Of a DNA stretch of 45,557 nt, positions 25,054-33,971 are shown piece after piece. Under the pieces are notes generated by a model. That model made no database searches. It saw only the letters and a list, made by a program, of their open reading frames with translations, and was not told the DNA's origin. A program made the position numbers and the translations under genes. Numbering within the stretch: the first letter of the stretch is position 1; each line of letters begins with the position of its first letter. Source of the DNA: Burkholderiaceae bacterium (GTDB lineage: Bacteria > Pseudomonadota > Gammaproteobacteria > Burkholderiales > Rhodocyclaceae); the NCBI GenBank assembly GCA_021738065.1, contig JAIPCT010000020.1, forward strand, positions 1 through 45,557. Direction: 5' to 3'.

Positions 25054-26010
25054 TCAAACGCGGACCTCCAGCAGCAGGCGCACCAGCAAGCCGAGCACCG
25101 CCAGCATGAAGGCGATGCCAAGAAACTCGGGGGCGCGGAAGATGCGCATCTTGGCATTGATGGTTTCAATGCCGGCCAGCAGGAAGCCGCCGATGGCGAG
25201 CTTCACCAGCAGCAGCGGAATCGCCGCCAGCAGCGCGGGAAAGCTGTCACCCGCGGCGATGCCCCAGGGAAAGAACAACGCCAGGCCGAGGCAGGAATAG
25301 GCGTAAAGCTTGAGGCTGGCGGCCCACTCGATCAGCGCCAGGTGGCGGCCGGAGTATTCGAGAATCATCGCCTCATGAATCATCGTCAGTTCGAGGTGGG
25401 TGGCCGGATTGTCCACCGGCACGCGGGCGTTCTCGGCCAGCGAGACGAAGGTGAACGCAATGCCGGCGAAGGCCAGGCTCGGATAAATCACCAGTTCGCG
25501 GTGTGCCAGCGTCTCGACGATGGTGGTAACCGAGGTCGATTGGGCGATCATGGCCAGAGTGAAAATCACCATCAGCAGCGCCGGCTCGGCAAGAAACCCG
25601 ATCAGCATTTCGCGTCGGCCGCCGAGGCTGCCGAAGGAGGTGCCGACATCCATGGCCGCCAGGGAAATGAACACGCGGGCCAGACCGAACACCCCGACCA
25701 GCGCCAGGGCGTCGGCGGCTGGAGCCAGCGGCAGGTCGGTCGACAGGCTGGGGATGATGGCGCAGGCGAGGACCATGCAGCCGAAAACAACAAAGGGCGC
25801 CGCGCGAAACAGCGACGAAGCCCCGTGCGCCAGTACCACATCCTTGTGGAAGAGCTTCTGCAGCATATAGAAAGGCAGCAAAAGGGGCGGCGCACTGCGA
25901 CTCTGCAGCCAGGCTCGGCATTGCCCGACCCAACCCGAGAGCAGCGGCGCCAGCACCAGAGCCAGCAGAATTGCAAACGCCTGACCGAGCAGTCCAGAAA
26001 AGCTGATCAT
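25054..26010 (-). CDS. HyfC/NuoH-like membrane subunit
   Basis: 318 residues, eight predicted helices, the NuoH/HycD/HyfC size. The signature loop LENARVPVDNPATHLELTMI followed by HEAMILEYSG carries the acidic cluster thought to link redox chemistry to ion pumping. GGRREMLIGFLAEPALLM matches the cytoplasmic loop near the quinone or cluster region. ATG at 26010 overlaps the hyfB TGA by four bases. Confidence 0.92.
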   Translation of the reverse strand: MISFSGLLGQAFAILLALVLAPLLSGWVGQCRAWLQSRSAPPLLLPFYMLQKLFHKDVVLAHGASSLFRAAPFVVFGCMVLACAIIPSLSTDLPLAPAADALALVGVFGLARVFISLAAMDVGTSFGSLGGRREMLIGFLAEPALLMVIFTLAMIAQSTSVTTIVETLAHRELVIYPSLAFAGIAFTFVSLAENARVPVDNPATHLELTMIHEAMILEYSGRHLALIEWAASLKLYAYSCLGLALFFPWGIAAGDSFPALLAAIPLLLVKLAIGGFLLAGIETINAKMRIFRAPEFLGIAFMLAVLGLLVRLLLEVRV

Positions 26011-28016
26011 GGCCGCGCCACCAACAAGAGCACAAGGAGGGTGATGAAGCTGTACATCAGATACACGGCGATGCGCCCGCCCTGCAGCGTGACAATCAGC
26101 GTCGATATCCAACCGGCGAGTCTGGCCAGCGGCAGATAGAGCCAGTGCCAGAAATGATCCTCGACCTTGACGCTGTAATACGGGTTGGCATCGCGGGCTG
26201 TCGGGAAATGCCGGGTCATGCGAAACATCGGCTCGAAGATGCGGCGGATCGGCTGGCTGAAACCCTCAGCCGTATCCTGCGCCCGCGGCCCCTGAAAATG
26301 GTAGCCGCAGTCCCAGGCCGTGGTGCGCCGCACACGGCCATGATAGAGCCGACGCACCAGCCAGCGCCCCATTAGCAGTGTGGCGGCAATGGTGACGAGG
26401 AAGATCAAGGGTTCGTAGCTGGCGCGTTCGGCAGAAATCGGCGCCAGCATCCACCAGCCCTGCTCGTTCAGCCTGTCAGCGAGGCCCGTACCGAGCATCT
26501 GGCGGGTGGCGGCATCAATGCGCAAGATCACCGTCGATGGCAAGACCCCCAACATCAACGTGATGAGCGTCAGCCAGACCAGGCCGAACTTCTCCCACGG
26601 TCCGGCATCGTGGGCATCCTTGAGTGCCGGCTCGCGCATCTGGCCGAGAAAAATGATGCCGTAGAATTTGACCATGGCGAAGCCGGCCAGCGCAGCGACC
26701 AGAACCACCAGCGCCGCCGCCACGGGAACCAGCATGTTGAGCCAGGGATGCGGCAGGCCCGGCGAGAACAGGAAGCTTTGCAGCAGCAGCCATTCTGAAA
26801 CGAATCCCGACAAGGGCGGCAATCCCGCGCTGGCTATGACGCCGACCAGGGCCAGCCAGGCCACCCAAGGCATGCGGTGAATCAGCCCGCCGAGCTTGCC
26901 CAGGCTGCGCTCCCTGGTTGCGTGCAGCACCGAGCCGGTGCAGAGAAACAGCAGGCTCTTGAAGGCGGCATGGGCGAGGCAGTGGTAGAGCACGGCCGTC
27001 ATGGCCAGTGCCGCCAGCGCTTCCATGCGATAAGCATGGAAGATCAGAGTCAGGCCGATGCCGACCGCGATCAGCCCGATGTTCTCGATCGAGGAATAGG
27101 CCAGCAAGCGCTTCATGTCGCTTTGCACCGTGCTGTAGAGCACGCCGAACAGCGCCGTGACGAGACCCACCGCCAGCGCCACGACACCCCACCACCAGAG
27201 CGTCGCGTGCAGCAGGTCGAAACTCACGCGCAGCAAACCGTAGATGGCGGTCTTCAACATCACGCCACTCATCATCGCCGACACCGGCGAAGGTGCCGCC
27301 GGATGCGCCTCAGGCAGCCAGACATGGAGCGGAACCAGACCGGCCTTGGCGCCGAAACCCGCCAGCGCCAACAGGAAGGCGGCCGAGGCCCAGAACGGCG
27401 ACAGTTCCTGAGCACGCATGCCGGCAAAGCTGTAATCGCCGGCGCCGCCGGTCATGACGCCGAAGCACAGCAGGATGGCGATCGCGCCGACGTGGGCAAT
27501 CAGCAGATACAGAAAACCGGCGCGGCGGATTTCCTCCTGGCGATGGTCGGTGGTGACCAGGAAAAACGACGACAGAGCCATGGTTTCCCACGCCACCATG
27601 AATGCATAGGCATCGTCGGCCAGCAGCACCATGAGCATGCTGGCGAGAAAGGCGTGGTATTGCAGGCACATCAATCCCGGCGCGGCCCCCTCGCCCTTGC
27701 GGAAATAGCCGGCGGCAAAAATCGAGATGCCGACTGAGACAAAGCCCAGAAGCATGGCGAACAACGCGCTCAGATTGTCGAGCCGCAGATGGAAGGGCAA
27801 GTCGGGCAGGCCAATCGACAATACGGCAACTTCCGCCGCCTTGCCCAGGGAGCTCAGGGCGACCAACCCCACCAGCAGGCCAATCAGGGCGCCCATTGGA
27901 AACAGCATTTTGCTGATGAAGTGCAGATTGCGCGGCGCCGCCAGCCCGGCAAATCCGATAGCCAGCCAGGCACAGACGGCGAACAGCAGCAGGTCGATGG
28001 AAAGAAGAGTCGGCAT
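26007..28016 (-). CDS. HyfB/NuoL-like antiporter-type membrane subunit
   Basis: 669 residues, about 16 helices, with the HyfB-type C-terminal extension. The glutamate helix reads MVAWETMALSSFFLVTTDHR. The lysine helix reads GFGAKAGLVPLHVWLPEAHP with APSPVSAMMSGVMLK, then LLAYSSIENIGLIA and ASAGLPPLSGFVSEWLL. The C-terminal HyfB tail motif is WDCGYHFQGPRAQ. These match functional ion-translocating subunits. The ATG overlaps the SulP stop by one base (TAATG), which directly couples synthesis of the transporter and the complex. Confidence 0.92.
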   Translation of the reverse strand: MPTLLSIDLLLFAVCAWLAIGFAGLAAPRNLHFISKMLFPMGALIGLLVGLVALSSLGKAAEVAVLSIGLPDLPFHLRLDNLSALFAMLLGFVSVGISIFAAGYFRKGEGAAPGLMCLQYHAFLASMLMVLLADDAYAFMVAWETMALSSFFLVTTDHRQEEIRRAGFLYLLIAHVGAIAILLCFGVMTGGAGDYSFAGMRAQELSPFWASAAFLLALAGFGAKAGLVPLHVWLPEAHPAAPSPVSAMMSGVMLKTAIYGLLRVSFDLLHATLWWWGVVALAVGLVTALFGVLYSTVQSDMKRLLAYSSIENIGLIAVGIGLTLIFHAYRMEALAALAMTAVLYHCLAHAAFKSLLFLCTGSVLHATRERSLGKLGGLIHRMPWVAWLALVGVIASAGLPPLSGFVSEWLLLQSFLFSPGLPHPWLNMLVPVAAALVVLVAALAGFAMVKFYGIIFLGQMREPALKDAHDAGPWEKFGLVWLTLITLMLGVLPSTVILRIDAATRQMLGTGLADRLNEQGWWMLAPISAERASYEPLIFLVTIAATLLMGRWLVRRLYHGRVRRTTAWDCGYHFQGPRAQDTAEGFSQPIRRIFEPMFRMTRHFPTARDANPYYSVKVEDHFWHWLYLPLARLAGWISTLIVTLQGGRIAVYLMYSFITLLVLLLVARP

Positions 28017-30139
28017 TACTTCGGCGGCAACAGACAAAACGCCCCTTCGACGCCCTCCGCCGTGACACTCGCCCGGATCGACTCGAGCGCATGATCGGCG
28101 TTGATGAAAAAGTTTGCGTCGCCAATCGTGGCAAGCAGGCCCGTGGCGCGCATGACATCGATTACCTGTTTTTTGAATCCTGCAAACACCATATTGACGC
28201 CGCTGCTCCTTAGCCGCTCGACCAGATGACGCATGACCTCCTCCCCGGACGCATCGAGCTCGTTGATGCCATCCCCGACGACGAGAAGATACTTTGCTTT
28301 GGGATTGCGGGCAACCGCTTCAAGGATCGCGTCCTCGAAGAACGAGACGTTGGCGAAGTAGAGGCGCCCATCGAAGCGAACTGCCGTGACCACTTCCGAT
28401 GCCGGCAGACTGTGTACCCGTGCGTCGCGCAACATACCGTCGGGATGGCGGCCGAGGATGGCGACCCTCGGCTTCATGGTCCGCAGCAAGTAGAGCATGA
28501 TGGCCAGACCGGCGCCCAGCATGATGCCATTGTCGAGGTGCGGGGCAAAAGTGAGCGTTGCAACAAAAGTAACGACCGCGGCAATACCGTCGTGCCTGTT
28601 GGCCCGCCAGGCGTGCTTGATGGCGCCGAAATTGACCAGGCCGATGACCGCCATGATGATTACCGCAGCCAGCACGGCCTGCGGCAAGTGATACAGCAGC
28701 GGCGTCAGGAACAGCAGGGTCAGCAGCACGCAGACGGCGGTGATCACCGACGATATGCCGGTTTTTGCGCCGGCGTCGATGTTGACCGCGGAACGCGAAA
28801 ACGACCCGGAGACGGGAAATGACTGGGTCATGCTGCCGACCAGATTCGCCAGGCCCTGGCCGATCAGTTCCTGGTTGGGGTCGATCTTGTCCTTGGTTTT
28901 CGCGGCCATGGCCTTGGCGATCGAGATTGCCTCCATGAAACCCACCAGCGAGATGACGACGGCTGCGGAAAACAGGCTGCCGACCATGTCCCACGAAAAG
29001 CCGGGCAGTCCGACCGACGGCAAGCCTTGCGGTACCTTGCCGACCACTTCGCCGCCACCGCTCACCTTGATTCCTCCGCTGGCTGCCTTGGCGATGCGCC
29101 AGGTGCGACCATCACCTTGCATGCCGGCCGGCACGCCGCCCTGGGAATAGAACATTGCCGGCTTTCCCGCGTCGCCGGACACCCGCTCCAGGACGATGCT
29201 GCGTATGACGCGGTTGCGCTTGCGATTCTCATCCTCGCGACCATGCAACTGCAGCCTGAGCAGTTCGATTTCGTAGCTCACGGTCGCTGCTTCATGCGCC
29301 TGCGGTTTGCCGCTCTTGCGCAGGGATCTGAGCTCGCCACCCTTGACGGCCAATTGGTCGGTGAACTCCTTGATGCGTGACTCGGTGCGGGCGAAATCGT
29401 CAAGCAGCAACCGCGCTTCCACGTCGACTATCTGTTCCGGCTCTGTCGTGACGCTGCGCTCGAAACCGATCAGCCAGGAAACCAGGGTAGTGAGAACAAC
29501 AGCGATCAGGACACCCGGTAGCTTCGGCGCCTTGCGCCGGATCAGCGCCATGACAATGATCGCTGCCGCACCCATCGCCAGCGTGGGCAGGTGAGTATCG
29601 CCGATCTGCTTGAACACCTCCCAGATATCGCGAATGAAGGACTCCGAACGACTCATCGGCACTCCCATCAGCTTGTTGACCTGGGACAGGCCGATGATGA
29701 TCGCGGCGGCGTTGGTGAATCCGGCGATGACCGGATGGGAGAGGAAGTTGACAATCACGCCAAGCTTGAACACGCCGAGGCCGAGCTGGATCACACCAAC
29801 CAGCAGGGCGAGCATGATGGCCAGCGCGATGAACTGGGCCGAGCCCGGCGCGGCCAAGGGCGCCAGCGATGACGCCGTCAGCAGCGACACCACGGCCACC
29901 GGCCCGGTCCCGAGCTGATTGGATGAGCCCCATAGCGCCGCCACCGCCACCGGCAGGAAGGCCGCGTAAAGACCGAAGTAAGGCGGCATGCCGGCCAGTT
30001 GCGCGTAGGCCATGGACTGCGGCACCAGCACCAGGGCCACGGTCAAACCGGCAATGAAGTCCGCCTTGAATATCCCTTTCGAATAGGGAAGCCAGCGCAG
30101 GAACGGGAACAGGCGACGTAGGATCAGTTGCTTGACCAT
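28016..30139 (-). CDS. SulP family anion transporter with STAS domain and large inserted loop
   Basis: 707 residues from MVKQLILRRL. The SLC26/SulP transmembrane core starts near residue 25 (AGLTVALVLVPQSMAYAQLA) and resumes at about 385 through 560, with VGFMEAISIAKAMAAK and the family stretch GQGLANLVGSMTQSFPVSGS. A C-terminal STAS domain runs about 590-707. Between SWLIGFERS (about 228) and VVGKVPQGLPSVGLPG (about 366-381) there is an extra segment of about 135 residues. Part is heptad-like and rich in Glu, Arg and Leu. Ordinary SulPs have about 20 residues here. Substrate could be bicarbonate or sulfate; the sequence does not decide. First gene of the Hyf-like operon. Confidence 0.9.
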   Translation of the reverse strand: MVKQLILRRLFPFLRWLPYSKGIFKADFIAGLTVALVLVPQSMAYAQLAGMPPYFGLYAAFLPVAVAALWGSSNQLGTGPVAVVSLLTASSLAPLAAPGSAQFIALAIMLALLVGVIQLGLGVFKLGVIVNFLSHPVIAGFTNAAAIIIGLSQVNKLMGVPMSRSESFIRDIWEVFKQIGDTHLPTLAMGAAAIIVMALIRRKAPKLPGVLIAVVLTTLVSWLIGFERSVTTEPEQIVDVEARLLLDDFARTESRIKEFTDQLAVKGGELRSLRKSGKPQAHEAATVSYEIELLRLQLHGREDENRKRNRVIRSIVLERVSGDAGKPAMFYSQGGVPAGMQGDGRTWRIAKAASGGIKVSGGGEVVGKVPQGLPSVGLPGFSWDMVGSLFSAAVVISLVGFMEAISIAKAMAAKTKDKIDPNQELIGQGLANLVGSMTQSFPVSGSFSRSAVNIDAGAKTGISSVITAVCVLLTLLFLTPLLYHLPQAVLAAVIIMAVIGLVNFGAIKHAWRANRHDGIAAVVTFVATLTFAPHLDNGIMLGAGLAIMLYLLRTMKPRVAILGRHPDGMLRDARVHSLPASEVVTAVRFDGRLYFANVSFFEDAILEAVARNPKAKYLLVVGDGINELDASGEEVMRHLVERLRSSGVNMVFAGFKKQVIDVMRATGLLATIGDANFFINADHALESIRASVTAEGVEGAFCLLPPK

Positions 30140-30240
30140 GAGAGTGGCATGCGTTTGTTCAGCCGCCGCGAGGTCATCCCCGCCAGCCGCCGCAAGCCGG
30201 CATGATAGACGCCAGCCCGACACCCGCGCTGGTACTTTTT

Positions 30241-30256
30241 CTTATATTTTGATCAA
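30241..30256 (-). promoter_or_regulatory. Candidate promoter element for the sulP-hyf operon
   Basis: In the otherwise GC-rich 231-bp spacer upstream of sulP, the minus strand has TTGATCAAAATATAAG. It contains a TATAAG hexamer (complement of 30241-30246) and the palindrome TTGATCAA (30249-30256), which includes an FNR-like TTGAT half-site. No good -35 hexamer is present, so activator dependence is possible. Confidence 0.3.
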
Positions 30257-30319
30257 GCCTGCGTATCCCCCGGCTGCCGGCCGTGTCGAACCCAGCGAAA
30301 TGGCGTCTGGCGCAATCGG

Positions 30320-30346
30320 CGAAAACTCGGCGCTGGCGAGACGGCG
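30320..30346. repeat. Divergent R2 repeat copy upstream of the sulP operon
   Basis: CGAAAACTCGGCGCTGGCGA followed by GACGGCG matches the R2 core (GGAAAAGTCGGCGCTGGCGG then CACGGCG) with about five differences or one indel. It is non-coding here. Confidence 0.4.
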
Positions 30347-30370
30347 CTTGGCCCCCAGGCCAGGGCCGGG

Positions 30371-30922
30371 TCAGGCGTTCTTGCCCTTCTGCCACAACAC
30401 ATCGCCGCAGCCCGCCTGCTTGTTGAGCCAGCGGCCAAGAACGAACAGCAAATCGGAAAGCCGATTCAGATACTGCCGCCCGACGTCGGCCACCGTCTCC
30501 TCGGCGGCCAGCGCGACCAGCGCGCGTTCGGCACGGCGGCATACGGTGCGAGCCAGATGCGTGGTCGCCGCAGCACGGCTGCCGCCTGGAAGAATGAATT
30601 CCTTGAGCGGTGACAGGTCGCCGTTGTAATGATCAATGGCGGCTTCCAGTTGCGCGGGTTGCGTTGCCTTTAGAAGCACTGCGCCAGGTATCGACATTTC
30701 GCCGCCCAAGTCGAACAGATCGTGCTGGATACCGACCAGCAGATCGCGCAACTGCTCTGGCAATTCCTCGCAGAGCAGCAGACCAATCACCGAGTTGAGC
30801 TCATCGACCTCGCCCAGCGCGGCTATGCGCAGCGAATTCTTGGGCGTCCGCGAGCCATCGCCCAGTCCCGTGGTGCCGGCATCGCCGGTGCGGGTGTAGA
30901 TTTTCGACAGTCGATAACCCAT
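30371..30922 (-). CDS. Cob(I)alamin adenosyltransferase, PduO type
   Basis: 183 residues. The N-terminal ATP-binding motif is KIYTRTGDAGTTGLGDGSR, then GEVDELNSVIGLL, the middle GGEMSIPG, and the C-terminal helix region TVCRRAERALVAL followed by YLNRLSDLLFVLGRWLN. These are standard PduO-type ATR elements that transfer an adenosyl group from ATP to reduced cobalamin. ATG at 30922 has a GGAGCAG ribosome site. It lies between the SulP-Usp fusion and the SulP-Hyf operon, same strand, with a 38-bp gap to the former. No B12-dependent enzyme is visible in the window. Confidence 0.93.
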   Translation of the reverse strand: MGYRLSKIYTRTGDAGTTGLGDGSRTPKNSLRIAALGEVDELNSVIGLLLCEELPEQLRDLLVGIQHDLFDLGGEMSIPGAVLLKATQPAQLEAAIDHYNGDLSPLKEFILPGGSRAAATTHLARTVCRRAERALVALAAEETVADVGRQYLNRLSDLLFVLGRWLNKQAGCGDVLWQKGKNA

Positions 30923-30960
30923 TTGCGCTGCTCCTGATCAATTTCTGTGCGAACTCTACC

Positions 30961-33549
30961 TCAAGCCTGATTCTTCACCGCCGCTGCCATTTGCTCGGGC
31001 TCCGGCTGACGCTTGACCACCAGCACCGGACAAGCAATGCGGCCGATCACCTTGTCGGTGGTGCTGCCGGTGAGGGTGCGCTTCAGGCCCTTGCTTTGAT
31101 TGTTGCCGATGACCACCAGATCGGCACCGATTTCATCGATGACGCGAAGTATCGTCTGGGAAGGCACGCCCTCGACCACGCGGGTATCGCAGGCAACGCC
31201 TGCGGCCTTGAGGAAAGCGGCTTTCTGGGCGACATCTTCCTCCGCTTTCTGGCGCGTACCATCCTTGCCGACCACCGCCAGCACGGTGACCGGGAGCCAG
31301 GATGCCTTGGCGATCTGCGCGGCCAGTTCGACCGCGGTATCGCAAATCGGCGAACCGTCGGTGGGGAACAGAATGCGCTTCTCCCAGGGTTTGGATTGCC
31401 CGCCCGTGATCAACACATGGCAGGGCGCTTCCAGAATGATTTGCAAAGCGATATCGCCAACCATCTTCTCCTTGAAATCACCGCGCGGCGGACGGCGCCC
31501 GATGACCAGAATGCTGCTGTCCGCATCCGCCGCGGCGGCGACGACTTGCTGCACCGGCAATTTGCCATGGCGCACTATCTCCTCGGTATCGACCCCGGCA
31601 CGGCGCGCCGTATCGACCACCGCGGCCAGACGCAATTTTGCGGTTTCGTCATCGGCTTCGCTGGCGACGGCGGTCATCACATCCAGCGTGACGCCGAAGG
31701 CCTTGGCCAATGCCACCGCAACCGCCGTTGGCGGGAGCGCAAATTCGCTGCCATCGGTGGCCAGCATCAGGCGCTGGCGGCGCAGGCCGTCGGGCAGGAT
31801 GCCGCCATGGCATTCCTTGAAAATGCGCGGCTTGCAGTTGCGGCAGATGTCGGGATTGAGCGTCCAGTAGAGCGCCCCGGTGACATTGGTCATGACCGGG
31901 AAGAAGGCGCCTTCACCGATATCCTTGAGGTAGTCACCCTTGCGCAAAAAGTCGCGGATGGTGGAGTCGAGCCGATAGAAGTACAGACCTCCACCCAACC
32001 GACGACGACGACGCGCCTCCTGCGCCAGTATTTCGGCGCCGGCGATATCCATCGTGGTAAGCCTGCCGGCGTCGATCAACACTGACTTCTGCCGCGGATT
32101 GTCCTCGTCGATCTGCTGCAAGGCCTGCTGCACATAGCTCGCCGCGCCAAAATACACCGCGCCGTTGATGCGCACGATGCGCATCTGCGGGCATTCCGGT
32201 TTCCCCCGGGCGCGCGTGAAATGATAGGCGCCTTCCTCCGGTGCCGGTACCACGGGAAGTATCTCGGGCTTCGACGACCGGTAGAGATAGTTCACCAGCG
32301 ACAGGAAGACGCCAATGAATATACCCATCTCGAGGTTGATCAGCGTGCCGATCAGGGTCGACACCAGAATCGCCGACTCGGCCTTGCTGGTATGCCAGAT
32401 ATGCTCGATGTGATGGAAATCGATCAGGCCCCAGGCCACCAGAAACAGGATGCCAGCCATGGCAGCGTTCGGCAGATAGGCTGCCAGCGGCGCTACCGCC
32501 AGCAACACCAGCAGCAGCATGATCGATGCAAAAACCGAAGCCAGCGGTGTGCGCGCGCCGGCTTCATAGTTCACGCCGCTGCGATTGAAGGACCCGGAAG
32601 CGGCATAGGCCGAAAAGAAGGATCCCACGATGTTGGACAAACCCTGGCCGATGAACTCCTGATTGCCTTCGATGCGCTGCTCGGAGCGCACCGCGATGGA
32701 GCGGCTGATCGATACCGCCTCGGTCAGCGCCAGCATGGTGATGACCAGCGCCGGACCGACGGTATGGCGCAAGGTCTGCAAGGAAAAATCCGGAATGGAC
32801 AAAGGTGGCAGCGTGGCCGGCAAAGCGCCGACGGTCTTGATGCCGGTGGCGTCCTGGCCCATCAACTCGTTGAGGATCTCGGCGATGACACTGCCGACGA
32901 TCATCGCCAGAATCATGTAGGGGATTTTCTTGACGTAGCGGCGCGCCAGAATGCCGGTCGCCAGCGTGGCGACACCGACGCCGGCAACCCAGGGATTGAT
33001 GCTACCCGCCTGGACAACCAGTTGATGCATGATCTCGTGGAAGGGCGTGCCGCGCGGAATGTCAATTCCGAAGAAACTGCGTACCTGGCTGGCGGCAATC
33101 AGAATCGCGGCGCCGGCAGTAAAGCCGATCACCACGGTATGCGAAATGAAGTTCACCAGTGCGCCCATGCGCGCCAGGCCCAGTACCAGTTGAAATACAC
33201 CGACCAGAAACGTCAGGGTCAGGACCAGGCTGATGTACTGCGCCGAACCCGGCTCGGCCTGATGCGAAAGCGCTGCAAACACCGCGATGGAGATGGCCGT
33301 GGTCGGCCCCGAAACCAGGTGCCACGACGAGCCCCACAAGGCGGCGATGATGGCCGGCATCATGGCGGCATACAGACCGTACTGGGGCGGAAGGCCGGCA
33401 ATTGTGGCGAAGGCGACGCCCTGCGGCAGTACGATCAGTGCACCCGTGAAACCCGCCAGCAAGTCGTCGCGCGCCGTGCGGCGGCTGACCATCGGCCACC
33501 AGCGCAGGAAGGGCAGGAAGCGCGCGAGGGAAGGCGGGATGGATTTCAT
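30961..33549 (-). CDS. SulP-STAS transporter fused to two universal stress (Usp) domains
   Basis: 862 residues from ATG 33549 (MKSIPPSLARFLPFLRWW); a TTG eight codons upstream is an alternative. The SulP core covers about 25-420 (AGFTGALIVLPQGVAFATIA; ALTEAVSISRSIAVRSEQR; GQGLSNIVGSFFSAYAASGS). A STAS domain spans about 450-560. Then comes a cysteine motif DICRNCKPRIFKEC near 580, and two UspA-like domains starting RLMLATDGSEFAL and RILFPTDGSPICD. The second Usp keeps the ATP-loop form VVIGNNQSKGLKRTLTGST; the first has VVGD in place of the GS end. Usp domains probably make transport responsive to ATP or stress. Anion identity is unknown. Confidence 0.9.
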   Translation of the reverse strand: MKSIPPSLARFLPFLRWWPMVSRRTARDDLLAGFTGALIVLPQGVAFATIAGLPPQYGLYAAMMPAIIAALWGSSWHLVSGPTTAISIAVFAALSHQAEPGSAQYISLVLTLTFLVGVFQLVLGLARMGALVNFISHTVVIGFTAGAAILIAASQVRSFFGIDIPRGTPFHEIMHQLVVQAGSINPWVAGVGVATLATGILARRYVKKIPYMILAMIVGSVIAEILNELMGQDATGIKTVGALPATLPPLSIPDFSLQTLRHTVGPALVITMLALTEAVSISRSIAVRSEQRIEGNQEFIGQGLSNIVGSFFSAYAASGSFNRSGVNYEAGARTPLASVFASIMLLLVLLAVAPLAAYLPNAAMAGILFLVAWGLIDFHHIEHIWHTSKAESAILVSTLIGTLINLEMGIFIGVFLSLVNYLYRSSKPEILPVVPAPEEGAYHFTRARGKPECPQMRIVRINGAVYFGAASYVQQALQQIDEDNPRQKSVLIDAGRLTTMDIAGAEILAQEARRRRRLGGGLYFYRLDSTIRDFLRKGDYLKDIGEGAFFPVMTNVTGALYWTLNPDICRNCKPRIFKECHGGILPDGLRRQRLMLATDGSEFALPPTAVAVALAKAFGVTLDVMTAVASEADDETAKLRLAAVVDTARRAGVDTEEIVRHGKLPVQQVVAAAADADSSILVIGRRPPRGDFKEKMVGDIALQIILEAPCHVLITGGQSKPWEKRILFPTDGSPICDTAVELAAQIAKASWLPVTVLAVVGKDGTRQKAEEDVAQKAAFLKAAGVACDTRVVEGVPSQTILRVIDEIGADLVVIGNNQSKGLKRTLTGSTTDKVIGRIACPVLVVKRQPEPEQMAAAVKNQA

Positions 33550-33971
33550 CGGCGGCACGCGACAGCCTGACAAATACCGGAAAGATCGTAGCGCAATGGA
33601 GTACCGGAATGCTGAAATGGGATGCCGTGCCGACGACCGATGGTGCCGTACCGATATCCAGAAGAATCGATTTTTTGCCTGAACCCTGCAGTCCTGCGCT
33701 GTCGCTCAACCCGTAGCCAACGCATTCGAGTATCCGTGGCGCCCTGGTGCAGTCCAGTATCAAGTATAACTGCCCCACCCCCCGGCCGCGCCGCAAGTCG
33801 ATACGAAGCATTGATTCGGCGATAGAAATCCTGTTCCCTGTTGAATATCCGGACTTGCTACTATCGCGCGCGCTCTGCTTTTCTTTGCAGTTCACGGCGT
33901 TGCCGCGGCCGCCAAGCACCGCGCCGACCAACGCTTTTCGACACCTTCCTTTTCCAGGCGACTCAATTCCC
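33550..33971. other. Divergent spacer between the SulP-Usp and SLC13-type transporter genes
   Basis: 422 bp without a convincing gene. Frames through it have no family resemblance and codon use is irregular. It is less GC-rich in 33740-33900 and must hold promoters for both transporters. I find no hexamer pair with correct spacing, only loose candidates (TATAAC near 33765, TTGAAT at 33841). No repeat family member was recognised here. Confidence 0.5.

Noticed and set aside
24854-25057. 67-codon TTG ORF between hyfC and hyfE
   Set aside because: The peptide is Pro/Arg/Gly-rich, hyfE has its own good ribosome site, and the TTG lacks support.
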